A stretch of DNA of 7,831 nucleotides from Acidobacteriota bacterium (GTDB taxonomy: Bacteria > Acidobacteriota > UBA4820 > DSQY01): assembly GCA_021814085.1 (NCBI GenBank), contig JAKAJA010000071.1:1-7831 (forward strand), given 5' to 3'. A model generated the notes under the pieces. That model did not search any database and was not told the origin of the DNA. It saw only the letters and a program-made list of their open reading frames with translations. Below, piece after piece: positions 1 through 7,637 of this stretch; positions within the stretch are counted from its first letter, which is position 1; the number at the start of each line of letters is the position of its first letter. A program made the position numbers and the translations under genes.

Positions 1-228
1 AGCGAGAAGGCGGCTGTCGGGAAGCTCGTGTTCGAGGTCCTCATCGACGAAACCGGCGCCATCGAATGCGTTCAGCTGGTGGAGAACGCAAACCAGAAGC
101 CCGAGGTCGTGGACGCCTTCATCCAGAATATCAAGCAGTGCCGCTACGAACCCCCGCAGGACAAAGGGGGTAAGGTCGTGGCCTGCCACTGGCTGATCAC
201 CGCCAATCTGGCACCCGAAGGCCAGTGA
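1..228 (+). CDS. TonB-like C-terminal domain protein (3' fragment)
   Basis: This is the last 75 codons of a gene that begins before the window; the frame is open from base 1 and stops at TGA 226-228. The segment has the pattern of a TonB C-terminal (energy transducer) domain: a strand of the type LVFEVLIDETGAI, then a helix with 'PEVVDAFIQNIKQCRYEPP', then 'GGKVVACHWLI' as the last strand. In this family the RYEPP/WRFEPA turn and the 'G-K-x-V' strand are typical, and the domain contacts outer-membrane receptors or forms part of stand-alone periplasmic proteins. The N-terminal part (membrane anchor, proline-rich linker or other domain) is not visible, so its role in iron or substrate uptake cannot be confirmed. 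An internal GTG at 28 is not the start, because the domain already runs upstream of it. The gene converges on the threonine aldolase, with 28 bp between the two stops. Confidence 0.72.
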   Translation, partial: SEKAAVGKLVFEVLIDETGAIECVQLVENANQKPEVVDAFIQNIKQCRYEPPQDKGGKVVACHWLITANLAPEGQ

Positions 229-256
229 TTTCGAGAACGCACCCCCGCGGCAGCTT

Positions 257-1288
<1,032 letters not shown>

Positions 1289-1292
1289 GGAG

Positions 1293-1300
1293 CACCTCCC
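1293..1300 (-). promoter_or_regulatory. ribosome binding site that sets the ltaE start
   Basis: On the minus strand GGGAGGTG lies 4 nt before the ATG at 1288. It selects this ATG over an in-frame start 16 codons upstream (GTG/ATG region near 1336), which has no comparable site and would place the promoter-like sequence inside the gene. Confidence 0.75.
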
Positions 1301-1311
1301 TGTGCGCCCAT

Positions 1312-1341
1312 AGTATAGCCGAGGCCGGACCGGCATGGCAC
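1312..1341 (-). promoter_or_regulatory. putative sigma-70-type promoter for ltaE
   Basis: On the minus strand, GTGCCA (1341-1336; 4 of 6 to TTGACA) is followed after 18 nt by TATACT (1317-1312; 5 of 6 to TATAAT). Transcription would start near 1305, giving a leader of about 17 nt that contains the ribosome binding site. The AT-rich -10 stands out in otherwise GC-rich DNA. No start site has been mapped. Confidence 0.42.
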
Positions 1342-1355
1342 GGGAGGGCCTCGTC

Positions 1356-1384
1356 TTGCGCGGCAGGCGCGCGCGGGCTATCCT
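1356..1384 (+). promoter_or_regulatory. putative promoter for the ABC-pilD-kinase-selenoprotein run
   Basis: TTGCGC (1356-1361; 3 of 6 to TTGACA) is followed after 17 nt by TATCCT (1379-1384; 4 of 6 to TATAAT). A start near 1391 would leave a short leader carrying the GGAGG at 1395-1399. The match is modest; it is listed because the spacing is ideal and a promoter is expected in this divergent intergenic region. Confidence 0.28.
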
Positions 1385-1407
1385 TGGACGAGTTGGAGGC
1401 GCGAGGA

Positions 1408-2334
1408 ATGGACGAGGCCCTTCTCCTTAAAGGCGTGGAGAAGACATTCCGGGGACACCTGTCCATCGGCTCCCACCACGTCCTCCGTGGGGTGACCCTT
1501 ACCGTACCCAGGGGTTTGATCTACGGGTTCCTCGGGCCCAACGGCGCAGGGAAAACCACCACCCTCAAGATCGTCACCGGCCTCCTCTTCCCCGACGCGG
1601 GCGAAGTCTCCATCCTCGGACAGGGTCTGGGAGACGGGTCGGTGCGGGCACGCATCGGATTCCTTCCGGAGACGCCCTACTTCTACGATTACCTCACGGG
1701 GCACGAGCTGCTCACCTTCATGGGGCGCCTCCTGGGCATCCCCTCCCCCAGGCTCGTCGAGCGCATTCCGGTTTTGCTGCGGGCCGTGGGCCTACTGGGC
1801 AAGGAGAAGCTCCAGCTCCGCAAGTACAGCAAGGGAATGCTGCAGCGCATCGGTCTCGCGCAGGCGCTCCTCAACGACCCCGACCTGGTCATCCTCGACG
1901 AGCCCACGAGCGGCCTCGATCCCATCGGGCGGCGCGAGATTCGCGACCTCATCCTCGAATTGAGGGCTCAAGGAAAAACGGTCTTCTTCTCCTCCCACAT
2001 TTTGGCCGACGCCGAGATGATCTGCGACCAGGTGGCCATCCTCATCCGGGGCAAGGTGGTGCAGGAAGGTCCCCTCGAAGACCTCTTGGGGGGGGAGATC
2101 CAATTCTGGGACGTGACGGTTCGCGGCGCCGCGGGGATGGTACCGCCCCCGGGATGTTCCGTCCTGACGCGGCTCGGAACCCAGGTACTGATCCGGGTGG
2201 ACCGGGAGGAGGTCCTCCAGGATCTCATCGACCGGTCAAGGGCCGAAGGGGCTAGCGTGAGGGGCGTCGTTCCTCACAAGATCTCCCTGGAAGACCTCTT
2301 CATGTCACACGTCCCCGGGGAGGGCTCGCGATGA
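1408..2334 (+). CDS. ABC-2 type exporter, ATP-binding protein (PilH-like candidate)
   Basis: This 308-aa cytoplasmic ATPase powers an ABC-2 transporter together with the permease encoded next. It has Walker A 'GPNGAGKT' (residues 43-50), the Q-loop region 'GFLPETPYFYDYLT' (84-97) with Glu where classical members have Gln, the signature 'YSKGMLQR' (140-147), Walker B 'VILDEP' (161-166), the D-loop 'SGLD' (168-171) and the switch histidine H197 in 'SSHIL'. After about residue 215 comes a C-terminal extension of the kind seen in NatA/CcmA-like exporters. The LPE Q-loop and SKGM signature are usual in that subfamily and do not suggest inactivity. The ATG at 1408 has GGAGG at 1395-1399, 8 nt upstream, and is preferred to an in-frame TTG at 1384. 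The stop overlaps the permease start (ATGA). Position beside pilD and a PilS-like kinase recalls M. xanthus PilH, an ABC ATPase needed for pilus assembly; this link is inference, and the cargo is unknown. Confidence 0.93.
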   Translation: MDEALLLKGVEKTFRGHLSIGSHHVLRGVTLTVPRGLIYGFLGPNGAGKTTTLKIVTGLLFPDAGEVSILGQGLGDGSVRARIGFLPETPYFYDYLTGHELLTFMGRLLGIPSPRLVERIPVLLRAVGLLGKEKLQLRKYSKGMLQRIGLAQALLNDPDLVILDEPTSGLDPIGRREIRDLILELRAQGKTVFFSSHILADAEMICDQVAILIRGKVVQEGPLEDLLGGEIQFWDVTVRGAAGMVPPPGCSVLTRLGTQVLIRVDREEVLQDLIDRSRAEGASVRGVVPHKISLEDLFMSHVPGEGSR

Positions 2335-3128
2335 AGAGTGGAAACTCCGGAGCGGCCGCTTTCCAGCAGGTGCTCGCCCTCGCCTCCAACACGTTCAAGG
2401 AGGCGACGCGGAGCAGGGTCTTCTACATTCTCCTGGCCTTCGCCGTCTGCCTCCTCATGTTTTCTTCGGCCATGGGCTTCCTCGCCATCGGGAGTATCAG
2501 GCGCGTCATCCTGGACATGGGCCTCTCCACCGTGTCCTACTTCTCGGCTATGACCGCCATATTCGTGGGCATCGGCCTCATCTATCACGAGATCGAGAGG
2601 AAGACCATCTACAACATCCTCTCCAAGCCCGTATCCCGGACCTCATTTCTGGTGGGGCGCTACGTGGGCCTGATGGCCGTCCTCCTGGTGAACCTGGCGG
2701 CCATGACGGTCGCCCTGCAGATCGTCCTGTCCGTCTTCGGAAGTTTCACTCCCAGGGTGTTCGTGGCCGCCGGGTACATCTACCTCGAGCTCCTTATCCT
2801 CACCGCCGTGGCCCTTTTCTTCTCCTCAGTCAGTTCTCCGGTGGTGAGCGCCCTCTGCACGGTGGCCTTCTATCTCATCGGCCACACGAGCTCCGCCCTC
2901 CCCGAGCTGCTCGTTCCCTTCCTGAGCTCACTTTGGGCCAAGCGGCTCGTGATCGGCCTCTACCACATTCTCCCGGACCTGAATCTCCTCAGCATCAACA
3001 ACCTCGTGGTGCACGAGATCCCCACGGCTCCCGGTTTTGCCATGCGGGCCCTCCTCTACACCGTGTTCACCGTAGGCATCCTGCTCCTCGCCGCGGCCCT
3101 GGCCTTCAAAAAGCGAGACCTGGTGTAG
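2331..3128 (+). CDS. ABC-2 type transporter permease (PilI-like candidate)
   Basis: This 265-aa inner-membrane protein is the partner of the upstream ATPase. The hydrophobic profile supports six membrane segments, roughly at residues 30-52, 64-86, 111-135, 145-167, 170-190 and 238-259, the usual ABC-2 topology. The cytoplasmic loop after the second segment contains 'EIERKTIYNILSKPVSR' (87-103), a hallmark of the NosY/ABC-2 permease group, and the amphipathic N-terminal stretch 'ASNTFKEATRSRVFY' is also typical. The protein ends in 'FKKRDLV', the common positively charged end of these permeases. The ATG overlaps the ATPase stop by 4 nt, with a G-rich ribosome site at about 2317-2323, so the two are probably translationally coupled. 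Substrate cannot be deduced; by context it may serve pilus or pseudopilus biogenesis. Confidence 0.9.
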   Translation: MKSGNSGAAAFQQVLALASNTFKEATRSRVFYILLAFAVCLLMFSSAMGFLAIGSIRRVILDMGLSTVSYFSAMTAIFVGIGLIYHEIERKTIYNILSKPVSRTSFLVGRYVGLMAVLLVNLAAMTVALQIVLSVFGSFTPRVFVAAGYIYLELLILTAVALFFSSVSSPVVSALCTVAFYLIGHTSSALPELLVPFLSSLWAKRLVIGLYHILPDLNLLSINNLVVHEIPTAPGFAMRALLYTVFTVGILLLAAALAFKKRDLV

Positions 3129-3129
3129 C

Positions 3130-4002
3130 GTGTGGCGCCTCGTTGCGGGCCTGTGCCTAATCGCCGTGCTGATGATGGGGAGCGCCTCCCTCCACGAGCA
3201 GCTGGTGACTCTCCACGACGCCTACCCCACGGAGTTCCGCTCCTACTACGTCCCCTCCAGCGCCTATATGAGCGTGGCCAGCCTCGGGCAGAAGAACTTT
3301 TGGGCGGACCTCGTCTTCATCTGGTCCATCCAGTTCTTCGACCGCTATGGCCCGAAAGTGCGCGACACCTACCTCTTGCACACCTATGACGTGATCACGG
3401 ACCTGGATCCCCGCTTCCAGGAGGCCTACATCTTCGGCAATCTTTTCCTCTCCCTGGACAAGAACTGGGATCTGCTTTACAAGCTTGCCGACAAGGGGAT
3501 CGAACAGAACCCCAAAAACTGGGTCCTGGCCTGGGACGCGGGCACCTACGCCTTCTTCCAGCAGAAGGATTACGCCCGCGCCCTCAAATACTTCCGGATA
3601 GCCGAGGAGCGGAATCCCAGCGACTCCCGCCTCCAGAACTTCGTTGCCAACGCCTACAAGTACCGCGGGGAGTACGAGAACTCCCTGCGGTACTGGCAGG
3701 AGCTGAAGCTTGAGCACGAGAAGGACGACACGGACCTGGGCCGATTCCTCCTCTTCACCGCGGAGAGGAACATCTTCGACCTCACCATCAAGATCGACCT
3801 GCGAAACCTCGACGCCGCGGTGGCGCGCTTCAAGAAGGAGAAGGGGGCCAACCCGCTGACTCTCGCCGCCCTGGTCAAAGCCGGATTTATCAAGAGCCTC
3901 CCCGAGGACCCCGAAGGCAAGCCCTACCTCTACGACGCCGCAACGGGCGTAATCACCTGCCAGACCCCGCTCAAATTCCGCGGCAAATTCGCCCAATGGT
4001 AA
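3130..4002 (+). CDS. membrane-anchored TPR protein with pseudopilin-like C-terminal segment
   Basis: The product is 290 aa. An N-terminal hydrophobic stretch (residues 3-18) forms a signal anchor or signal peptide, so most of the protein should be outside the cytoplasm. Helical repeats of TPR type follow: about 96-130, then 131-164 ('AWDAGTYAFFQQKDYARAL' start) and 166-199 ('FVANAYKYRGEYENSLRYW'). Residues 228-273 differ in character: 'AAVARFKKEKGANPLTLAALV' then 'LPEDPEGKPYLYDAATG', which matches the pattern of GspG-type pseudopilin bodies (a helix, 'NP-x-L-x-x-L', then 'P-x-DP-x-G-x-PY-x-Y'). There is no prepilin cleavage motif (G/A-F-x4-E) at the N-terminus, so it is not itself an obvious pilin. 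The GTG at 3130 begins 1 nt after the permease stop and has a poor ribosome site; it is chosen because later starts would remove the hydrophobic segment. Its position in the operon suggests an accessory role to the ABC exporter, perhaps like the poorly characterised PilG of M. xanthus. Confidence 0.85.
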   Translation: MWRLVAGLCLIAVLMMGSASLHEQLVTLHDAYPTEFRSYYVPSSAYMSVASLGQKNFWADLVFIWSIQFFDRYGPKVRDTYLLHTYDVITDLDPRFQEAYIFGNLFLSLDKNWDLLYKLADKGIEQNPKNWVLAWDAGTYAFFQQKDYARALKYFRIAEERNPSDSRLQNFVANAYKYRGEYENSLRYWQELKLEHEKDDTDLGRFLLFTAERNIFDLTIKIDLRNLDAAVARFKKEKGANPLTLAALVKAGFIKSLPEDPEGKPYLYDAATGVITCQTPLKFRGKFAQW

Positions 4003-4775
4003 TCCTCCTCCTCGCCTTTTCGGCTTGCATGGGCCTGGCCTGCGGATCCTTCGCCAACGTGCTGATCCACCGTCTGCCGCTGCGGGAATCGGTCGCCTTT
4101 CCGGGGTCGCACTGCCCCGCGTGCGGCGCCCCCATTCCGTGGTACCTCAACATCCCGGTCCTGTCGTGGCTCGCCCTCCGCGGGCGCTGTGCCGCCTGCA
4201 AGTCGCGAATCAGCCCGCGCTACCCGTTGGTCGAACTCGCCATGGGGATCCTCTTCCTCGGCTCGGCCTGGGCCTGGGGCGCCAGCGTCCACACGGCCTC
4301 GGCCTGGACCTTCTGCCTCCTCTGCGTACCCCTGGGACTTATCGACCTCGAACACCAGATCCTCCCGGACCGGCTCACCTACCCGGCGATAGCGCTGGGA
4401 ATCGCCTTCGCGCTGGGCGGCTCCGGGACATCCTGGAAAAACTCCCTCGCGGGAGCCGCCGCGGGTGCCCTCATCCCGGCGGCCGTCATCGGCGCCTACT
4501 GGGTCATCCGCAGGGAGGAGGGGATGGGCTGGGGAGACGTGAAGCTCCTCTCGGCCATAGGGGCGTTCCTCGGCTGGCAGGGCATGCTTCTGACACTCCT
4601 GGTGGGCTCCCTCCTCGGGACGGCCGTCGGGGGCGCCTACCTGTTGCTCTCCGGCAAGGGCAAGAAGACCCCGCTCCCCTTCGGGACCTTCCTCTGCGCG
4701 GCGGCGCTGGTTGCCCTCTTCGCGGGAGAAGCCGCCTGGCGGTGGTATATGGCTCTTCTCGTGCCAAGTCCATGA
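3996..4775 (+). CDS. pilD: prepilin peptidase / N-methyltransferase (A24 family)
   Basis: This 259-aa inner-membrane aspartic protease cleaves the leader of type IV prepilins or type II pseudopilins and, in the bifunctional form seen here, N-methylates the new N-terminus. Visible motifs are the N-terminal 'GSFANVLIHRLP' (17-28), two zinc-type pairs 'CPAC' (40-43) and 'CAAC' (65-68) with 'SPRYPLVE' (73-80) that mark the methylase domain, the first active-site aspartate in 'IDLEHQILPD' (D117), and the second in 'GMGWGDVKLL' (D181). Several hydrophobic segments span the rest, and the length is usual for the family (about 250-290 aa). The ATG at 3996 overlaps the end of the TPR gene by 7 nt, and the TGA stop overlaps the kinase start (ATGA), both signs of coupling. 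No pilin gene is in the window. All catalytic and zinc residues are present, so it is probably active. It could equally be named pppA, gspO or comC. Confidence 0.95.
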   Translation: MVILLLAFSACMGLACGSFANVLIHRLPLRESVAFPGSHCPACGAPIPWYLNIPVLSWLALRGRCAACKSRISPRYPLVELAMGILFLGSAWAWGASVHTASAWTFCLLCVPLGLIDLEHQILPDRLTYPAIALGIAFALGGSGTSWKNSLAGAAAGALIPAAVIGAYWVIRREEGMGWGDVKLLSAIGAFLGWQGMLLTLLVGSLLGTAVGGAYLLLSGKGKKTPLPFGTFLCAAALVALFAGEAAWRWYMALLVPSP

Positions 4776-6532
4776 CACCCTTTCCAAGCAGTTTGCGCAA
4801 GACCTGGCCCCTTCTCTTCCTGGCCGCCGGTGCCCTGGCTGCCGCCCTGCTGGGTTGGCACATCTTCTCCCTCACCCAGACCATGGCCAAGAGCCGGCAT
4901 TCGGCGTCGGACCTGGTACTGACCCGGGGCCGCGCGCTCCGTCAACGGCTGGAGGCCTCGGCCCTGCAACCTCCCGGTGGCAAGCTCGAGGACCTGGCTT
5001 CCCCTGGGCCGCAGTCCGCATCCGAGGTCCGGCTGGTGCAGGCCGCCCTCTACCTCGGCGGGCGTCCCCTCTGGGTTTATCCGCCGGGGACGGATTCCTC
5101 GGCCCCTGAGACCCCCGGGCCGTCCGCGGACCGCGTGGAGCATTCCGGCACCCTGTGGGTGTACACCTACGGATATGCCGACGGGCGATGTCTCTCGGCC
5201 GTCTTTGATCTCCCGGAGTATGCCCGTCAGGGGAGCCGGGTGGGCCTCCTCACGCTGTTCGAGTCCTCCAGCATCCTGGGGTTGCTCCTCCTCCTGGGCC
5301 TTCTGGCCTGGAGGATCGCCCAACCACTGGGAGGGGAAGACCTGGGCCGCGAGGCTCCCACGGCAAGAGGCTCCAATGGAGAGCCCTCGACCCAGGCCGT
5401 GGTGGCCCTGTTCCAGCAGACCCTCAAGGAGCTCCGGCGGCGGACCGAGGAACTGGAGGAACTCCATCACCGAGAGCGCAGCCGCGCGGAAGATGGGGAG
5501 CGCATGGCGGAGGCCCTGTGCGAGAACCTCGAGGCGGGCTACCTCCGCTTTGGCGAGGACGGTCATCTGTCCGGAGTGAATGCGGCGGCCAGGGGCCTCC
5601 TCGGGCTCCAGCAGGTGCCACGCCTCGGGGATGAGGCCCGCCATCTCCTGGAAGGCCGCGACGGCATCCTCAAGGTCGTCGAGGAGGTCCGGTCCACCCG
5701 CGCCCTGGCCCTGAGAGAGGAGGTCCCCGGGGCTCCCGGCATCCTCCTCCAGGTGGTGGGGATCCCCCTTTTCAATTTGCTCCACCAGCTGAAGGGCTAC
5801 CTGATCCTCCTCCGGGACCAGACGGGTGTCTATCAGATGCGCCGGACCCTGCGCGAGCGGGAGGCCCTCTCCCGACTGGGCGAGGTAGCCGCAGGGGTGG
5901 CCCACGAGGTCCGCAACTCCCTGAGCACCATTTCCACGCGCCTGCGCCTCTTGAACCAGGACCTTCCGGCCCTGGGGGACAACCCGAGTTTTAAAGCCCT
6001 CTCCGACGAGGCGCGCAACCTCGAACAGGTCATGCAGAACCTCCTCTTCTTCGCGAGGCCCCTTCCCCTGGAGCGGGAGCCCGTGGACCTGCGCCAGCTC
6101 CTGGAGGAGGAGCGTCACTCCGTCATCGCGGCAGGGCGCGACATGGAGGTCGTGGTCGAGGGTGAGTCGGTCCTGGCGCAGGTGGACAGGGAAGCCTTTT
6201 CCCGTGCCCTGCGCAACCTCACGCGGAACGCCATCGAGGCCCTCTCGGCGGGGCCCGAGGGGGACCGCTCCCTCAAGCTCTCCGTGACGCGCCGCGCGGA
6301 CGGCATGGCCCTGGTGCGAGTGGAAGACGGCGGCCCGGGGCTCCCGGAAGGCGCCAGTGAGGCGGCCTTCACCCCTTTCTTCAGCCAGAAGCCTGGGGGT
6401 ACGGGCCTGGGCTTGGCCATCGCCCGGAAGATTGCACGCGAACACGGCGGCGATTTGTTATACTTCCCCTCCGGGCTGGGAGGCGCCGGGTTCGAGTTGT
6501 CCGTACCTGAGGTGCCGCCCCACACGGCGTGA
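4772..6532 (+). CDS. membrane sensor histidine kinase, PAS-containing, NtrB/PilS-like
   Basis: This 586-aa kinase has two membrane segments (about 12-32 and 158-181) enclosing a sensor region of about 125 residues outside the cytoplasm that resembles no family I recognise. A charged coiled-coil-like helix (about 210-245) leads to a PAS domain (about 245-355, with 'ENLEAGYLRFGEDG' near its start). The phosphoacceptor H378 lies in 'GVAHEVRNSLSTI', which is the NtrB/PilS/NtrY-type H-box. The ATPase domain shows the N-box 'LRNLTRNAIEAL' (N486), the G1 box 'DGGPGLP' (519-525), the F-box 'FTPFFSQK' (533-540) and the G2 box 'GGTGLGLAIA' (542-551). Such kinases normally pair with a sigma-54-dependent regulator (NtrC/PilR type), but none is in this window. 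The ATG at 4772 overlaps the prepilin peptidase stop; the frame is open further upstream only as a GC-rich shadow inside pilD. P. aeruginosa PilS has six membrane helices, so the sensor part differs. Confidence 0.93.
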   Translation: MTPFPSSLRKTWPLLFLAAGALAAALLGWHIFSLTQTMAKSRHSASDLVLTRGRALRQRLEASALQPPGGKLEDLASPGPQSASEVRLVQAALYLGGRPLWVYPPGTDSSAPETPGPSADRVEHSGTLWVYTYGYADGRCLSAVFDLPEYARQGSRVGLLTLFESSSILGLLLLLGLLAWRIAQPLGGEDLGREAPTARGSNGEPSTQAVVALFQQTLKELRRRTEELEELHHRERSRAEDGERMAEALCENLEAGYLRFGEDGHLSGVNAAARGLLGLQQVPRLGDEARHLLEGRDGILKVVEEVRSTRALALREEVPGAPGILLQVVGIPLFNLLHQLKGYLILLRDQTGVYQMRRTLREREALSRLGEVAAGVAHEVRNSLSTISTRLRLLNQDLPALGDNPSFKALSDEARNLEQVMQNLLFFARPLPLEREPVDLRQLLEEERHSVIAAGRDMEVVVEGESVLAQVDREAFSRALRNLTRNAIEALSAGPEGDRSLKLSVTRRADGMALVRVEDGGPGLPEGASEAAFTPFFSQKPGGTGLGLAIARKIAREHGGDLLYFPSGLGGAGFELSVPEVPPHTA

Positions 6533-6556
6533 GGTAAAGTTTTGGAGTAGTGAGTC

Positions 6557-6564
6557 GGAGGTGA
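6557..6564 (+). promoter_or_regulatory. strong ribosome binding site of the selenoprotein gene
   Basis: GGAGGTGA, a near-perfect complement to the 16S rRNA 3' end, sits 2 nt before the ATG at 6567 (5 nt from the GGAGG core). It is the best ribosome site in the run and fixes the start of the thioredoxin-like protein. A well-kept site argues against this being a decaying gene. Confidence 0.8.
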
Positions 6565-6566
6565 CC

Positions 6567-7637
6567 ATGAAGAAGTTCCTTGCGCTTTTGCTGGTCGTGG
6601 TTCCTTTGGGCCTCTGGGCCGGAGAGAAACCCTGGTTTCAGGGTTCCTTCGACCAAGCCCTGGCCGCGGCCAAGGGCCAGAACAAGGCCCTGGTTCTCAA
6701 GTTTTACGCGGATTGGTGAGGGGCGTGCAAAAAACTGGACCGTGATGTCCTGACGCCCGAGGTTTTCGCCAGACTCTCCCAGACCGCTGTCCTGTACCAC
6801 ATGAACGTCGACCAAGCCGAGACCAAACCCCTCTCCAAGCGGTTCCACGTTGGCGGCATCCCCACGGTCATCGTCTTCGACACCAAGGGCCAGGAGGTGG
6901 ACCGGATCATCGGTTACGACGACGACCGTTCCGCCTGGCTCAAGACCCTTCTTGCCTACCTCTACGGCATCGACACCATCGAAGACCTCCAGAACCGATA
7001 CGCCGCGAAGGCCGAGCTGGCCACCGCCCACGTGCTTGCCCAGAAGTACCTCGACCGCGGCGACGGTGCGGCGTCTCTCTCCTGGGTCGATAAGGCCAGG
7101 ACGTTCAAGGCCGATGAAAAGACCGAAACCGACCTGACCCTGATCCAGGGGCAGGCCCTGCTCTTCACGGACCCGCCCAAGGGGACCCAGGCCCTCATGG
7201 CCCTGGCGACGGCCCAGGATGGGAGCGCGGGGCTGGACGCATTCCACGCACTCTCCGCTTTCTACAAGCGGCAGGCGCGAAACGCCACGAATCCGGAGGA
7301 GAAGCAGAAGGCCAAGGACGCACGGCTGGACGTCTTCCACAAGGTTCTGGCGGCACACCCCTCCAACCCCGACATCCTGAGCGAGTACGCCTGGTATTGC
7401 GCCGCCGACGGCATAGAGCTGGACAAGGCCCTGGCCGCCGCACAGAAGGCCGCCGAGGTGAAGAAAGACGACGCGGAAACCTTGAGCGTCCTGGCGGAGG
7501 TGTCCTTCAAGGCCGGGAAGAAGGACGAGGCCCTCAGGGCTATCGACCGCGCCATCCAGCTTAACGGCGAAGAGTCCTTCTACAAGGAACAGCGGGACAA
7601 GATCTCCGGGAAGGATGAGCCAAAACCCAAGAAGTGA
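6567..7637 (+). CDS. selenocysteine-containing secreted thioredoxin-like protein with C-terminal TPR (in-frame UGA = Sec51)
   Basis: Reading through one TGA (6717-6719), the frame codes for 356 aa. Residues 1-18 are a signal peptide ('MKKFLALLLVVVPLGLWA', likely cut after Ala18) with no lipobox. Residues about 20-137 form a thioredoxin-like domain: 'ALVLKFYADW' leads into W50-U51-G52-A53-C54-K-K-L, then 'MNVDQAE' (79-85) and the cis-proline loop 'GGIPTVIVFD' (P99). The TGA occupies the first cysteine of WCxxC, the usual site of Sec in thioredoxin-fold selenoproteins, and a SECIS-like hairpin follows at once. Residues about 140-350 are alpha-helical, with TPR-like units at about 268-302 and 303-336, and a lysine-rich tail. 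Predicted role: a thiol:disulfide oxidoreductase outside the cytoplasm with a Sec-Cys redox pair; the substrate is unknown. It is the last gene before the terminator. The alternative, a pseudogene with one Cys-to-stop substitution, is less likely given the hairpin, the strong ribosome site and an otherwise intact frame. Readthrough needs selA, selB, selC and selD elsewhere in the genome. Confidence 0.87.
6717..6758 (+). promoter_or_regulatory. UGA-Sec codon and bacterial SECIS-like hairpin
   Basis: The Sec codon is UGA 6717-6719. The lower stem pairs GGGCGU (6721-6726) with ACGCCC (6753-6758), 6 bp. An A-rich 5' bulge (6727-6734) separates it from an upper stem: C6735-G6752, a U-U mismatch (6736/6751), then GGAC (6737-6740) with GUCC (6747-6750). 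The apical loop is CGUGAU (6741-6746). The loop starts 21 nt after UGA and has G in its second position, in line with published bacterial SECIS rules (UGA-to-loop spacing of about 16-37 nt and a G in the first two loop positions), and comparable to E. coli fdhF, whose loop is AGGUCU. This element would recruit SelB with Sec-tRNA. Pairing was worked out by hand; no folding energy was computed. Confidence 0.8.

Noticed and set aside
4025..4771. In-frame upstream extension of the kinase inside pilD
   Set aside because: The extension is rich in Arg, Pro and Gly as expected for an off-frame reading of GC-rich DNA. The pilD frame is clearly real there, and the kinase ATG at 4772 has the common ATGA overlap.
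4637..6445. Long antisense open frame (602 codons) across pilD and the kinase
   Set aside because: No domain or motif is visible. The kinase on the + strand is unmistakable; long antisense frames are common in GC-rich genomes.
6432..6464. Internal promoter for the selenoprotein gene (TTGCAC ... TATACT)
   Set aside because: The TATACT at 6459-6464 is a good -10 match, but the only -35-like hexamer is 21 nt away, too far for a standard sigma-70 promoter.
6567..6719. A 50-aa peptide ending at TGA 6717-6719, or a pseudogene broken by a stop
   Set aside because: The peptide ends one residue before the redox motif. The exact Cys-position TGA, the SECIS-like hairpin, the strong ribosome site and the intact downstream frame favour selenocysteine.
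6801..7637. Stand-alone 278-aa protein starting at ATG 6801
   Set aside because: The start falls inside the thioredoxin fold, has no clear ribosome site and lacks the active site and signal peptide; it is the downstream part of the UGA read-through gene.
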